DNA of 8,249 nucleotides, taken from assembly GCA_015231995.1 (NCBI GenBank), contig JADGAO010000154.1:1-8249 (forward strand), in the 5' to 3' direction. This stretch comes from Nitrospinota bacterium. Lineage in GTDB: Bacteria; Nitrospinota_A; UBA7883; JACRLM01. Made by a program: the position numbers and the translations under genes. The notes beneath the pieces are model-generated. The model worked only from the letters and a program-made list of their open reading frames with translations. It was not told the origin of the DNA and did no database searches. This document shows, piece by piece, positions 1 to 5,070 of the stretch; position 1 is the first letter of the stretch, and the number at the start of each line of letters is the position of its first letter.

Positions 1-79
1 GAGTCCGAGGTGAAGAACACCTCGGACAGCAAGAAAGAACACCCCGCCGAGTGGGAAGGGCGCCACGCCGCCGGGTGGC
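1..79. repeat. Dispersed hairpin repeat cluster, left edge
   Basis: Bases 3-12 (GTCCGAGGTG) and 18-27 (CACCTCGGAC) form a perfect 10-bp stem around the 5-base loop AAGAA. Bases 1-30 are the exact reverse complement of 4788-4817. Immediately after it, 36-50 (AGAACACCCCGCCGA) matches the loop and right arm of a second hairpin variant seen complete at 4852-4870, here without its left arm. Bases 62-66 and 75-79 (GCCAC/GTGGC) form another short stem. No coding gene is supported here. This is a non-coding repeat of unknown function; there is no T-tract that would make it a classical terminator. Confidence 0.8.
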
Positions 80-96
80 AGAGTCAGCCATATTTT

Positions 97-345
97 TCAT
101 TTAGGCTGATAATGAGAAGCGTACAAATCAAGGGCCTTTTTAATCATCGCCTGATACGAGACGTGGCGGCGCTTGGCCTGGCGTTTGAAAAAATCTACGC
201 TATGCCTGGTAAGGCTGATGGTCACCTTCACGGTCTCATCTTTTAAAACCAGATTTTCCGGCTGGGGCAGGAAATCGGTTATCACCTCCAGATCAAGAGG
301 CTCATCTGTATATTCAATCCGTTTTTTTGCCGTTCGTTTTCTCAT
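97..345 (-). CDS. BrnA/CopG-like ribbon-helix-helix antitoxin
   Basis: Predicted antitoxin of 82 residues that would neutralise the BrnT toxin encoded just upstream and repress the operon. The C-terminal half carries a typical ribbon-helix-helix pattern: a beta strand KVTISLTRHSVDFFKRQAK followed by a helix around SYQAMIKKALDLYASHY. The N-terminus is basic (RKRTAKKR) and the middle is a proline-containing linker thought to contact the toxin in this family. I chose the ATG at 345 over a TTG two codons upstream because AAAGGAAAGG lies 6 bases before the ATG but abuts the TTG. The gene overlaps the 3' end of brnT by 32 bases, so the two are probably translationally coupled, with the toxin-first order usual for BrnTA. 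Family membership is by motif recognition; the assignment to BrnA rather than another CopG-type family is an inference from the BrnT partner. Confidence 0.8.
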   Translation of the reverse strand: MRKRTAKKRIEYTDEPLDLEVITDFLPQPENLVLKDETVKVTISLTRHSVDFFKRQAKRRHVSYQAMIKKALDLYASHYQPK

Positions 346-613
346 AAACAACCTTTCCTTTGCGCCAATATCCGGCTCCCAGAATCCTTATAATTCCCTC
401 ACGAAGGGTGAACCGGACGGTCATCACGCCGCCACCCGCCCGGCCCATGAGATAAAAACGCTCCTCAATAGAGCTGTGCTTCAAGTCTCTGGCGACAACA
501 CGGTTTGGATCGAAAAAGGCGTTTTGAGCCAGAACGAAGGAAACGCCATGCTTTCTCTGATTCTCGATGTTCTTTCGCTCGTCCCACTCGAAACTTGGTT
601 TCCGTATAGCCAT
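314..613 (-). CDS. brnT: BrnT family type II toxin (predicted ribonuclease)
   Basis: Predicted toxin of 99 residues. BrnT proteins are RelE-fold ribonucleases that stop growth by cutting RNA in the cytoplasm, held inactive by a ribbon-helix-helix antitoxin. The diagnostic N-terminal motif is clear: FEWDERKNIENQRKHGVSF at residues 8-26, followed by the FFDPNRV segment (33-39) and the E-R pair near 50-52. The C-terminal strand reads RILGAGYWRKGKVVYEK (76-92) where many BrnT proteins have an SAR-A-ER-Y pattern, so this belongs to the GAGYWRKGK variant of the family as I recall it. Length is normal for BrnT (about 90-100). The ATG has no Shine-Dalgarno sequence; a promoter lies so close that the mRNA is probably leaderless. 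The downstream antitoxin gene overlaps by 32 bases. Confidence 0.9.
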   Translation of the reverse strand: MAIRKPSFEWDERKNIENQRKHGVSFVLAQNAFFDPNRVVARDLKHSSIEERFYLMGRAGGGVMTVRFTLREGIIRILGAGYWRKGKVVYEKTNGKKTD

Positions 614-627
614 ATAAAAGTATGGCT
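608..627. promoter_or_regulatory. Candidate operator: 7-bp perfect inverted repeat
   Basis: AGCCATA (608-614) and TATGGCT (621-627) are perfect reverse complements separated by 6 bases. The repeat covers the -10 box and the start codon of brnT. Ribbon-helix-helix antitoxins repress their own operons by binding inverted repeats over the promoter, so this is the natural candidate site for the antitoxin. The structure is seen directly; the function is inferred. Confidence 0.5.
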
Positions 628-647
628 TAATCGCGGATTTTTTTCAA
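619..647 (-). promoter_or_regulatory. Promoter of the brnT-antitoxin operon
   Basis: On the minus strand TTGAAA (647-642, 5 of 6 to the sigma-70 -35 consensus) is separated by exactly 17 bases from CATACT (624-619, 4 of 6 to the -10 consensus). Only 5 bases separate the -10 box from the brnT ATG at 613, so transcription should begin at or next to the start codon. This is consistent with the lack of any ribosome binding site there. Based on sequence match only. Confidence 0.6.
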
Positions 648-710
648 TAGTGGTCGATGAGCCTGTAGCCAACCTTGATTCCTTGATAACTTTGCAAACA
701 TATGAAAATT

Positions 711-762
711 GTCACCCTGAGTCCCTCGACTTCGCTCAGGACAGGCTCTGTCGAAGGGTGAC
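711..762. repeat. GTCACCCTGAG-type dispersed palindromic repeat
   Basis: GTCACCCT at 711-718 is the reverse complement of AGGGTGAC at 755-762. Inside it, CCCTCGACTTCGCTCAGGACA and a second TCGAAGGG arm give the usual build of this short repeat family. It lies between the end of the relE-type toxin gene and the brnT promoter, and related units occur at 5024-5054. It could act as a transcription punctuation or mRNA-stabilising hairpin between the two toxin modules, but there is no T-tract. Confidence 0.75.
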
Positions 763-815
763 ATTTGTTTGTGGCGCTACTTGTCAGGGAAACAAGGAAA
801 CTACGGACGTTTCGG

Positions 816-1070
816 CTATCTATAAGCCTCTCGCCTATGCTTAACAATCATGATCTTTACGGCGCTGGCTTTATCGTCGATTTCATATATCACCCGATAG
901 TCGCCGATCCTGATGCGCCAGTCATTTTTGGATCCGGTTATTTTCCGGCAACCGGCAGGTTTGGGATTTGCCGAAAGCGCCTTGATTCCTTTAATGACGC
1001 GTTTGAATGTATCGGGTTCCAGCCGCTTCAAATCCTTTTCGGCGTTACGCTCAAGCAAAATCTCATACAC
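816..1070 (-). CDS. RelE/ParE superfamily toxin
   Basis: Predicted toxin of 84 residues, the usual length for the RelE branch. RelE-fold toxins cut mRNA on the ribosome (RelE) or poison gyrase (ParE). Visible family features are the N-terminal strand and helix MYEILLERNAEKDLKRL, the pair K26-K30 in the second helix, and the C-terminal sheet WRIRIGDYRVIYEID (51-65) ending in HRREAYR (78-84). This C-terminal layout, with basic residues and a terminal HR-x-x-YR, is nearer to RelE-like ribonucleases than to ParE, but the split is not certain. The start is GTG at 1070, with GAGG 5 bases upstream, 7 bases after the stop codon of the antitoxin gene, so the two form an operon. No in-frame ATG gives a full domain. 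Confidence 0.9.
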   Translation of the reverse strand: MYEILLERNAEKDLKRLEPDTFKRVIKGIKALSANPKPAGCRKITGSKNDWRIRIGDYRVIYEIDDKASAVKIMIVKHRREAYR

Positions 1071-1077
1071 GAGGGCC

Positions 1078-1272
1078 TCATTCCTTCAGGAAATCGGCTA
1101 ACGGCCTGAACTTAAGCGGGCGTTTCCTTATTTTCTCCAATTCGGCCAAATCGTCTTTGTCTTCAAGGCGCTCAAGCATTTCGTGGTAATTGTCAATGTC
1201 CAGAATCACTGCAGACGGTTTTCCGTCGCGGATGATTATTTCCGGTTTGCGCCGCCCGATCTTGGTATTCAT
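1078..1272 (-). CDS. Short Phd/YefM-like antitoxin
   Basis: Predicted 64-residue antitoxin for the RelE/ParE toxin that follows 7 bases later. The core KPEIIIRDGKPSAVILDID followed by YHEMLERLED matches the strand-turn-strand plus helix seen in Phd/YefM proteins, and the C-terminal KFRPLADFLKE is the kind of segment that wraps the toxin. I chose ATG at 1272 rather than the longer reading from 1305 because AAAGGAGG lies 5 bases upstream, a near-perfect ribosome binding site. With this start the protein lacks most of the first helix that precedes the core in classical 80-90 residue Phd proteins, so DNA binding may be weakened or differ. Antitoxin-first order, as is usual for this family. Confidence 0.85.
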   Translation of the reverse strand: MNTKIGRRKPEIIIRDGKPSAVILDIDNYHEMLERLEDKDDLAELEKIRKRPLKFRPLADFLKE

Positions 1273-1392
1273 AAAGCCTCCTTTCTGAACAAACGCCATA
1301 CCCAACTATGCTACCACGCCTGCCAGGGATTTGACTTTAACGGCAGATGTAAATACCACAGCCGCCACATGCAATCCGGCCCGTATCCATAC

Positions 1393-1398
1393 TATAAT
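1393..1398 (+). promoter_or_regulatory. Candidate -10 box for the neuB-type gene
   Basis: A perfect TATAAT lies 28 bases before the ATG. No good -35 hexamer stands 16-18 bases upstream (TGCAAT at 1370-1375 is poor), so this rests on the -10 alone. It is in the region divergent from the phd-type gene, where a promoter is expected. Confidence 0.4.
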
Positions 1399-1426
1399 GT
1401 CCCATTATTCCTAACGGAAAACGCTT

Positions 1427-2368
1427 ATGGCATACGTCATCGCGGAAATAGGCTTCTCTCACAACGGCGACATGAACCTTGCCGCCCGTATGATCGAAAA
1501 AGCCGCCGAATGCGGCGTGGACGCGGTGAAGTTCCAGTCGTTCTTCGCGGACGACCTTTACTTTCCAGGCAACGAGGTTCACGCCATATTCAAGGCCGGC
1601 GAGACTTCCGCCGAAAATCACGCCCAGTTGAAAAAAGTGGCGGACGCAAATGGAGTCGGTTTTTTATCCACCCCGTTCAGCCCATATTGGGTGGACGTTC
1701 TCGAATCGCTCGACCCGGCCGGGTTCAAAATAGCCTCGATGGACGTGAACAACCCTGTCCTGCTCAAGGCCGTCGCGCAGAAGGGGCGAAGGGTTTATCT
1801 TTCCACAGGCTCCGCCGAGCTTGGGGAGATCAAGTCCGCCGTCAAGCTCCTGTGGGACAATGGCGCCAAAGACGTGGTCGTGTTCCATTGCGTCTCCAAC
1901 TACCCGACACTGCCGCAGGAAGCCGCGCTTTCCATGATCCCCGCCCTGCGGGACGAACTGGGAACGCCGGTCGGTTTTTCCGATCACACGATTGGAATCG
2001 CCGTTCCGATAGCGGCTGTGGCGCTGGGCGCGGCTGTGGTGGAAAAGCATTTCACGACAGACAAAAACCTTCCCGGCCCCGACCACAAGATATCCGCAGA
2101 CCCGGCGGAGATGAGGGCCCTTGTCGCGGCGTTGAAGGAGGTCGAGGCGGCCATGACCCTTGCGCCTTTTGGCAAGACACGCGCCGACGCGGAGAAGAAA
2201 AAGGTGATGCGGCGCGGGGTGTACGCCGGAGCCAATATCAGGAAGGGCGAGGTGATAACCCTCCAATCGCTTCGGCTGGTTCGCCCGGAGATCACGCCGC
2301 TCGAAAAACTCGGCAAGTTCCTGGGCAAACCCGCCCGCAAGGATTACACGCCGGGAGAGCCGTTGTGA
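1427..2368 (+). CDS. neuB: NeuB-family nonulosonic (sialic/legionaminic/pseudaminic) acid synthase
   Basis: Predicted to condense an N-acetylated hexosamine with phosphoenolpyruvate to give a nine-carbon sialic-acid-type sugar for surface polysaccharide or glycoprotein. Residues 1-250 are the TIM-barrel synthase: IAEIGFSHNGD (5-15), DAVKFQ (32-37), STPF (81-84), FKIAS (100-104), HCVSNYP (154-160), GFSDHTIG (183-190) and VEKHFT (205-210), with H187 and H208 at the positions of the metal-binding histidines. A C-terminal SAF (antifreeze-like) domain begins with MRRGVYAGANIRKGEVIT (261-278), where R262/R263 supplies the sugar-binding arginine. The usual FKIGSGE reads FKIASMD, so the active-site glutamate is aspartate (D106). 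At 313 residues it is somewhat shorter than typical 330-350 members, mainly by a shortened loop near residues 50-62 and an early end. Which nonulosonic acid it makes cannot be told; no partner genes (epimerase, CMP transferase) are nearby. The ribosome binding site is weak. Confidence 0.9.
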   Translation: MAYVIAEIGFSHNGDMNLAARMIEKAAECGVDAVKFQSFFADDLYFPGNEVHAIFKAGETSAENHAQLKKVADANGVGFLSTPFSPYWVDVLESLDPAGFKIASMDVNNPVLLKAVAQKGRRVYLSTGSAELGEIKSAVKLLWDNGAKDVVVFHCVSNYPTLPQEAALSMIPALRDELGTPVGFSDHTIGIAVPIAAVALGAAVVEKHFTTDKNLPGPDHKISADPAEMRALVAALKEVEAAMTLAPFGKTRADAEKKKVMRRGVYAGANIRKGEVITLQSLRLVRPEITPLEKLGKFLGKPARKDYTPGEPL

Positions 2369-2374
2369 CAGCCC

Positions 2375-2402
2375 TTGTATGCGGTTTTTCTTCCGGTATA
2401 AT
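2375..2402 (+). promoter_or_regulatory. Candidate promoter of tpx
   Basis: A perfect TATAAT at 2397-2402 is preceded, after 16 bases, by TTGTAT (2375-2380; 3 of 6 to the -35 consensus). The start codon follows 35 bases later. It lies right after the neuB-type stop codon, suggesting tpx can be transcribed on its own. Sequence match only. Confidence 0.5.
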
Positions 2403-2437
2403 CAATCTCTAAAACATTCCATTGGAGAAGTGACGTC

Positions 2438-2938
2438 ATGGCTAAAATCACGCTGAAAGGCAATCCCGTAAACACATCTGGCAACCTTCCGGCCACAGGC
2501 GCGAAGGCCCCTGATTTCAAGCTGACTAAGACCGATCTCGCCGACGTGACGATGAAAGATTTCGCCGGGAAAAAGCTGGTCATCAACATATTCCCCAGCG
2601 TGGACACGGCTGTTTGCGCCATGTCGGTGCGCAGGTTCAACGCGGATGTGACGAAGATACCCAACACCGTATGTCTGTGCGTGTCGCTGGATTTGCCGTT
2701 CGCCCACAAACGCTTTTGCGCCGCAGAGGGGATAGAGAACGTCGTCATGGCGACGGAATTGCGCGACAGGTCGTTCGGCGCGGATTACGGCGTGAGGATG
2801 ACGGACGGCCCGCTTGCCGGCCTGTTTTCTCGCGCGGTTGTGGTGGTGGATGAAAAGGGAATCGTCATACACACCCAGCAGGTTCCCGACATAACGCAGG
2901 AGCCGGATTACGACGCGGCGTTAAAATCGCTGAGGTAG
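2438..2938 (+). CDS. tpx: Thiol peroxidase (Tpx, atypical 2-Cys peroxiredoxin)
   Basis: Reduces hydrogen peroxide and preferably alkyl or lipid hydroperoxides with electrons from thioredoxin. The 166-residue length is normal for Tpx. The thioredoxin-fold start GAKAPDFKLT (21-30) is followed by NIFPSVDTAVCAMSVRRFN (50-68) with peroxidatic cysteine C60, and by LPFAHKRFC (86-94) with resolving cysteine C94, the same 34-residue spacing as in E. coli Tpx (C61/C95). The conserved arginine is R132 in LFSRAVVVVDEKG. The residue before VC is alanine where most Tpx proteins have proline (DTPVC). Two extra cysteines lie at 79 and 81. The start is supported by a GGAG-type ribosome binding site in TTGGAGAAGTGACGTC before ATG. 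There is no signal peptide, so it acts in the cytoplasm or, less likely, is exported by another route. Confidence 0.96.
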   Translation: MAKITLKGNPVNTSGNLPATGAKAPDFKLTKTDLADVTMKDFAGKKLVINIFPSVDTAVCAMSVRRFNADVTKIPNTVCLCVSLDLPFAHKRFCAAEGIENVVMATELRDRSFGADYGVRMTDGPLAGLFSRAVVVVDEKGIVIHTQQVPDITQEPDYDAALKSLR

Positions 2939-3004
2939 GATGCGGTTTTGTTTGTCATTCTGAGCGGAGTGAATGCGTAGAGTATGTCATTCTGAGGCGA
3001 AGCC

Positions 3005-3091
3005 ATTGTCTTTCTGAGCAACGCGAAGAATCTATCAAATAGAATATTCTGTTCTACTTTGATCCTTCGGTCGAGGCTCCCTCAGGATGAC
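3005..3091. repeat. Full dispersed repeat unit, copy 1
   Basis: Runs from ATTGTCTTTCTGAGCAACG through a central GAATCTATCAAATAGAATA to a CTCAGGATGACA end. The next copy lies exactly 140 bases downstream, with only two mismatches (3011 and 3069) over the first 72 bases, then a one-base insertion and one further mismatch. The inner ATCTATCAAATAGAATATTC part contains AT-rich local symmetry. A block like this is typical of miniature non-autonomous repeats in environmental genomes; no transposase is present in the window. Confidence 0.85.
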
Positions 3092-3144
3092 AAAGAGCGG
3101 ACTCCCTCAGTAGCAAGTATGTGTCATTCTGAGGCTCACGATTT

Positions 3145-3232
3145 ATTGTCATTCTGAGCAACGCGAAGAATCTATCAAATAGAATATTCTGTTCTACTTT
3201 GATCCTTCAGTCGAGGACTCCTTCAGGATGAC
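3145..3232. repeat. Full dispersed repeat unit, copy 2
   Basis: Near-identical direct copy of the unit at 3005-3091. A third, more diverged copy lies inverted at 4937-5012. The near identity of the two tandem copies suggests a recent local duplication of about 140 bases that included the spacer. Confidence 0.85.
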
Positions 3233-3308
3233 AACAGCGCTTGATCCTTCGGTCGAGGACTCCCTCAGGATGATAAAGAGCGGCCTCCCTCAGGATGATA
3301 ACGAACGA

Positions 3309-3986
3309 TTATTTGTCGTTCTGATCCCTGGTGGATTCGCCGATGTTGATCATCTCGCTTCCTTTGATGTAAGTGGCGGGGATGACTCTCGTCAGGCGGC
3401 TTAACTGCTGGACGATAAGCTTTATCCGCAGAGACAAAGCCAGCGCGTCGTTTACGGCCTCGTCCACCTCTTCGGGTTTGGAGTCGCGCCAGTCCTTCAT
3501 AAGCTCCAGGTTGCCTATCACGCCGGTAAGCGGGTTGTTTATCTCATGCTGGAGCGTGACGGACATCTTGAGGGCCGCCTCCAGTTCCTTCTGTGACGCG
3601 AGTTGATCCTCCAGCGATTTTATGCGAAGATGCGCGCTGACCCGGGCCAGCAACTCTTCGGGGTTGAACGGTTTTGTGATGTAATCGTTTGCGCCGATGT
3701 CCATGCCGTGGAGCTTGTCGCGCAATTCGCTCTTGGCGGAGACCATGATTACCGGCAGGAACTTTGTCTTTTCCCCCTGTTTTATTTTCCTGCACACCTC
3801 GAAACCGTCCATATCCGGCATCATGATGTCCAGCAGGACGAGGTCCGGCACGTTCTGGGCGATTATATCGAGCGCATCCTGCCCGCTATTGGCTATGGTG
3901 ACCTTATAGTCCGGCTTTTTGGCCAGGGTCATATGCACCAGTAGCGCAATGTTGGGGTCGTCGTCAACCACGAGGATGTTATGCAT
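3309..3986 (-). CDS. Response regulator with isolated histidine-kinase dimerisation (DHp) domain
   Basis: Signalling protein of 225 residues with no kinase ATPase. Residues 1-122 are a complete receiver domain: acidic pocket D8-D10, phosphoacceptor D53 in DLVLLDIMMPDMDG, S83 in the Thr/Ser position and K105 in DYITKPF. A short coiled-coil linker (about 123-140) leads to a HisKA-like helical hairpin with the H-box TLQHEINNPLTGVIGNLE, phosphoacceptor H147, and a second helix ending QQLSRLTRV. It then ends with TYIKGSEMINIGES and a short tail; from memory, related REC-DHp proteins also end soon after a similar segment, so it is probably not truncated. It could pass phosphate between D53 and H147 (Spo0B-like) or titrate a partner kinase; neither is shown. 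The last few codons fall at the edge of the repeat block. It is divergent from the PilZ gene, and no sensor kinase is adjacent. The start ATG lacks a strong ribosome binding site. Confidence 0.9.
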   Translation of the reverse strand: MHNILVVDDDPNIALLVHMTLAKKPDYKVTIANSGQDALDIIAQNVPDLVLLDIMMPDMDGFEVCRKIKQGEKTKFLPVIMVSAKSELRDKLHGMDIGANDYITKPFNPEELLARVSAHLRIKSLEDQLASQKELEAALKMSVTLQHEINNPLTGVIGNLELMKDWRDSKPEEVDEAVNDALALSLRIKLIVQQLSRLTRVIPATYIKGSEMINIGESTRDQNDK

Positions 3987-4083
3987 GGACGTGCGCCAAC
4001 GCTCACCGCATGTTAATATTCTGGTAATTGTAGCATATCAGGGCTGGTGGGAACGTTTATGGTAACGGGAGTTTGCTGAATTA

Positions 4084-4725
4084 ATGCCGGAACGAAGGCT
4101 TTTTCATAGGACTGACCTGAAGGTTTTCGCCAGGGGATACGCTACTCTCGGCGGCGGCGCGCTCTTCCCTTTTGGCGCGATTGTGACGAACCTTTCCGAA
4201 GGCGGGGCCAAGCTTGCGCTCAACCCGGACGCGGCGGAAAGGTTCAACCAGATGGCGCTGTCCAAAGCGCAAGGAGCCAGTCTGGACAACGCGCCGGTGA
4301 CGTTCGACATTATCAGTTACGTCCAGGACAACGTGGGAGTGACGGGTAGGGTGGTTTACGCCGCTTCGACGGCGGACGGGGCGATTTTCGGGGTGGAGTT
4401 CGGCGCGTTGGAGGGCGATTCCCGCGTGGACATTCGGCATGTCATTGAGTCCAAACCGGAGCTGGAAATGATCGGTGGCGACGTTTCGGAAGCGGACAGG
4501 GATTTCGATTCCATGGACGAGTTTATCGCGGAGCTTACCGTCTATTGTATCAATTCCGGCAAGGAGGAGAAGTTTCGCATCGCCGGGGAGCTTTTCTCGT
4601 TCGTTGGGATGCATGTCACGCCGGGCGGCGAACCGCATCTCGACCTCATCGAAAGCCAGGATAATCCCGGCAAAATATTCTGTCCCGACTGCAAGGGGTA
4701 TATTGATCCTGGTTCGATGATTTGA
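4084..4725 (+). CDS. PilZ domain protein with uncharacterised C-terminal region
   Basis: Probable cyclic di-GMP receptor of 213 residues. Residues 5-9 (RLFHR) fit the RxxxR motif and 36-41 (NLSEGG) fit the [D/N]xSxxG motif of PilZ, with the usual spacing and a following strand AKLAL. The barrel seems to run to about residue 108 (IFGVEFGAL). Residues 109-213 are not recognised: an acidic stretch around 131-147, a strand-rich part, and a closing CPDC at 200-203 that looks like half a zinc-binding knuckle with no second cysteine pair in the protein, so it may be redox active or bind metal as a dimer. No signal peptide or membrane segment. Ribosome binding site weak (GGGAG about 15 bases upstream). 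It is divergent from the REC-DHp gene, which may mean shared control of surface or motility functions; that is an inference. Confidence 0.75.
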   Translation: MPERRLFHRTDLKVFARGYATLGGGALFPFGAIVTNLSEGGAKLALNPDAAERFNQMALSKAQGASLDNAPVTFDIISYVQDNVGVTGRVVYAASTADGAIFGVEFGALEGDSRVDIRHVIESKPELEMIGGDVSEADRDFDSMDEFIAELTVYCINSGKEEKFRIAGELFSFVGMHVTPGGEPHLDLIESQDNPGKIFCPDCKGYIDPGSMI

Positions 4726-4787
4726 CTGGGCGTCGTAAAAACGTTTTCCACGTTTCCCCGTGCTCGCCTGACCACGGATATCCCATC

Positions 4788-4817
4788 GCTGTCCGAGGTG
4801 TTCTTCACCTCGGACTC
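4788..4817. repeat. Hairpin repeat, complete variant A
   Basis: GTCCGAGGTG (4791-4800), loop TTCTT, CACCTCGGAC (4806-4815): a perfect 10-bp stem. The 30-base element is the exact reverse complement of 1-30, and its left half recurs at 8150-8167. It lies in the 285-base convergent region after the PilZ gene. A terminator role is possible, but no run of T follows. Confidence 0.85.
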
Positions 4818-4850
4818 CTAATGTCCGATGCGGTTTTAGAAACTAAGACG

Positions 4851-4900
4851 TCGGGGTGAAGAACACCCCGCCGAGCAGGAAACACCACGCCGAGCAGGAA
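4851..4900. repeat. Hairpin repeat, variant B with downstream cassette
   Basis: CGGGGTG (4852-4858), loop AAGAA, CACCCCG (4864-4870) is a 7-bp perfect stem with the same loop as variant A. After it, CCGAGCAGGAA and ACGCCGAGCAGGAA form two near-repeats (4871-4881 and 4888-4900). The right arm and following CGCCGAG are repeated at 41-51, showing the same order of parts at both sites. Confidence 0.8.
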
Positions 4901-4936
4901 GGAGAGCTTTGCATAACCAAACGATTTCCATATTTT

Positions 4937-5070
4937 GTCATCCTGAAGGAGTCCTCGACTGAAGGATCAAAGTATAATAGAACATTCATTTCGATAGATT
5001 CTTCACTTCACTACGCGGAGTTTACCCTGAGTCCCTCGAAGGGTTCAGAATGACAATGCCCGGAATGACA
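4937..5070. repeat. Inverted dispersed repeat unit overlapping the BshC-like gene end
   Basis: GTCATCCTGAAGGAGTCCTC through ATAGATTCTTCACTTC is an inverted, diverged copy of the 3005/3145 units: the flanks match closely while the central AT-rich part differs. It is followed by a short palindrome unit ACCCTGAGTCCCTCGAAGGG (5024-5043) leading to TTCAGAATGAC, and a truncated end CCGGAATGAC at 5060-5069. The last 60 bases are inside the coding sequence of the BshC-like gene and encode its C-terminal tail. Confidence 0.8.

Larger units (their letters stand above)
2939..3308. repeat. Repeat-filled convergent intergenic region
   Basis: No gene is supported in these 370 bases between the converging tpx and REC-DHp genes. 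Five copies of the 11-base head GTCATTCTGAG start at 2954, 2986, 3008 (one mismatch), 3123 and 3148; three are truncated to the head only and two lead into a full unit. A fragment with CCTTCGGTCGAGGACTCCC and a tail CCTCCCTCAGGATGATA complete the block to about 3300. The heads point the same way, and each complete unit ends in a CAGGATGAC tail complementary in form to a GTCATCCTG head. Confidence 0.85.

Noticed and set aside
173..844. A 223-codon plus-strand frame across the toxin-antitoxin region
   Set aside because: It runs antisense to two recognisable genes and through a palindromic repeat (translated as SLDFAQDRLCRRVT), a typical repeat artefact.
1664..2266. A 200-codon minus-strand frame opposite the neuB-type gene
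   Set aside because: Histidine- and arginine-rich antisense shadow without motifs.
1183..2412. A 409-codon open frame on the plus strand overlapping the neuB-type gene
   Set aside because: Arginine-, glycine- and proline-rich translation with no recognisable motif; it is the +1-type shadow of the clear NeuB-family gene and also runs antisense through the phd-type start.
2939..3308. CRISPR array
   Set aside because: Repeats differ in length and truncation, spacing is not regular beyond one 140-base pair, and no cas gene is present.
3987..4083. Divergent promoters for the REC-DHp and PilZ genes (TTAATA-17-TATCAG on plus; CTGATA-17-TATTAA on minus)
   Set aside because: Each hexamer matches only 4 of 6 in an AT-rich stretch where such matches are expected by chance; a promoter is likely here but cannot be placed.
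4791..4815. Intrinsic terminator for the PilZ gene
   Set aside because: The 10-bp stem is strong but no T-tract follows on either strand, and identical copies occur away from gene ends; kept as a repeat only.
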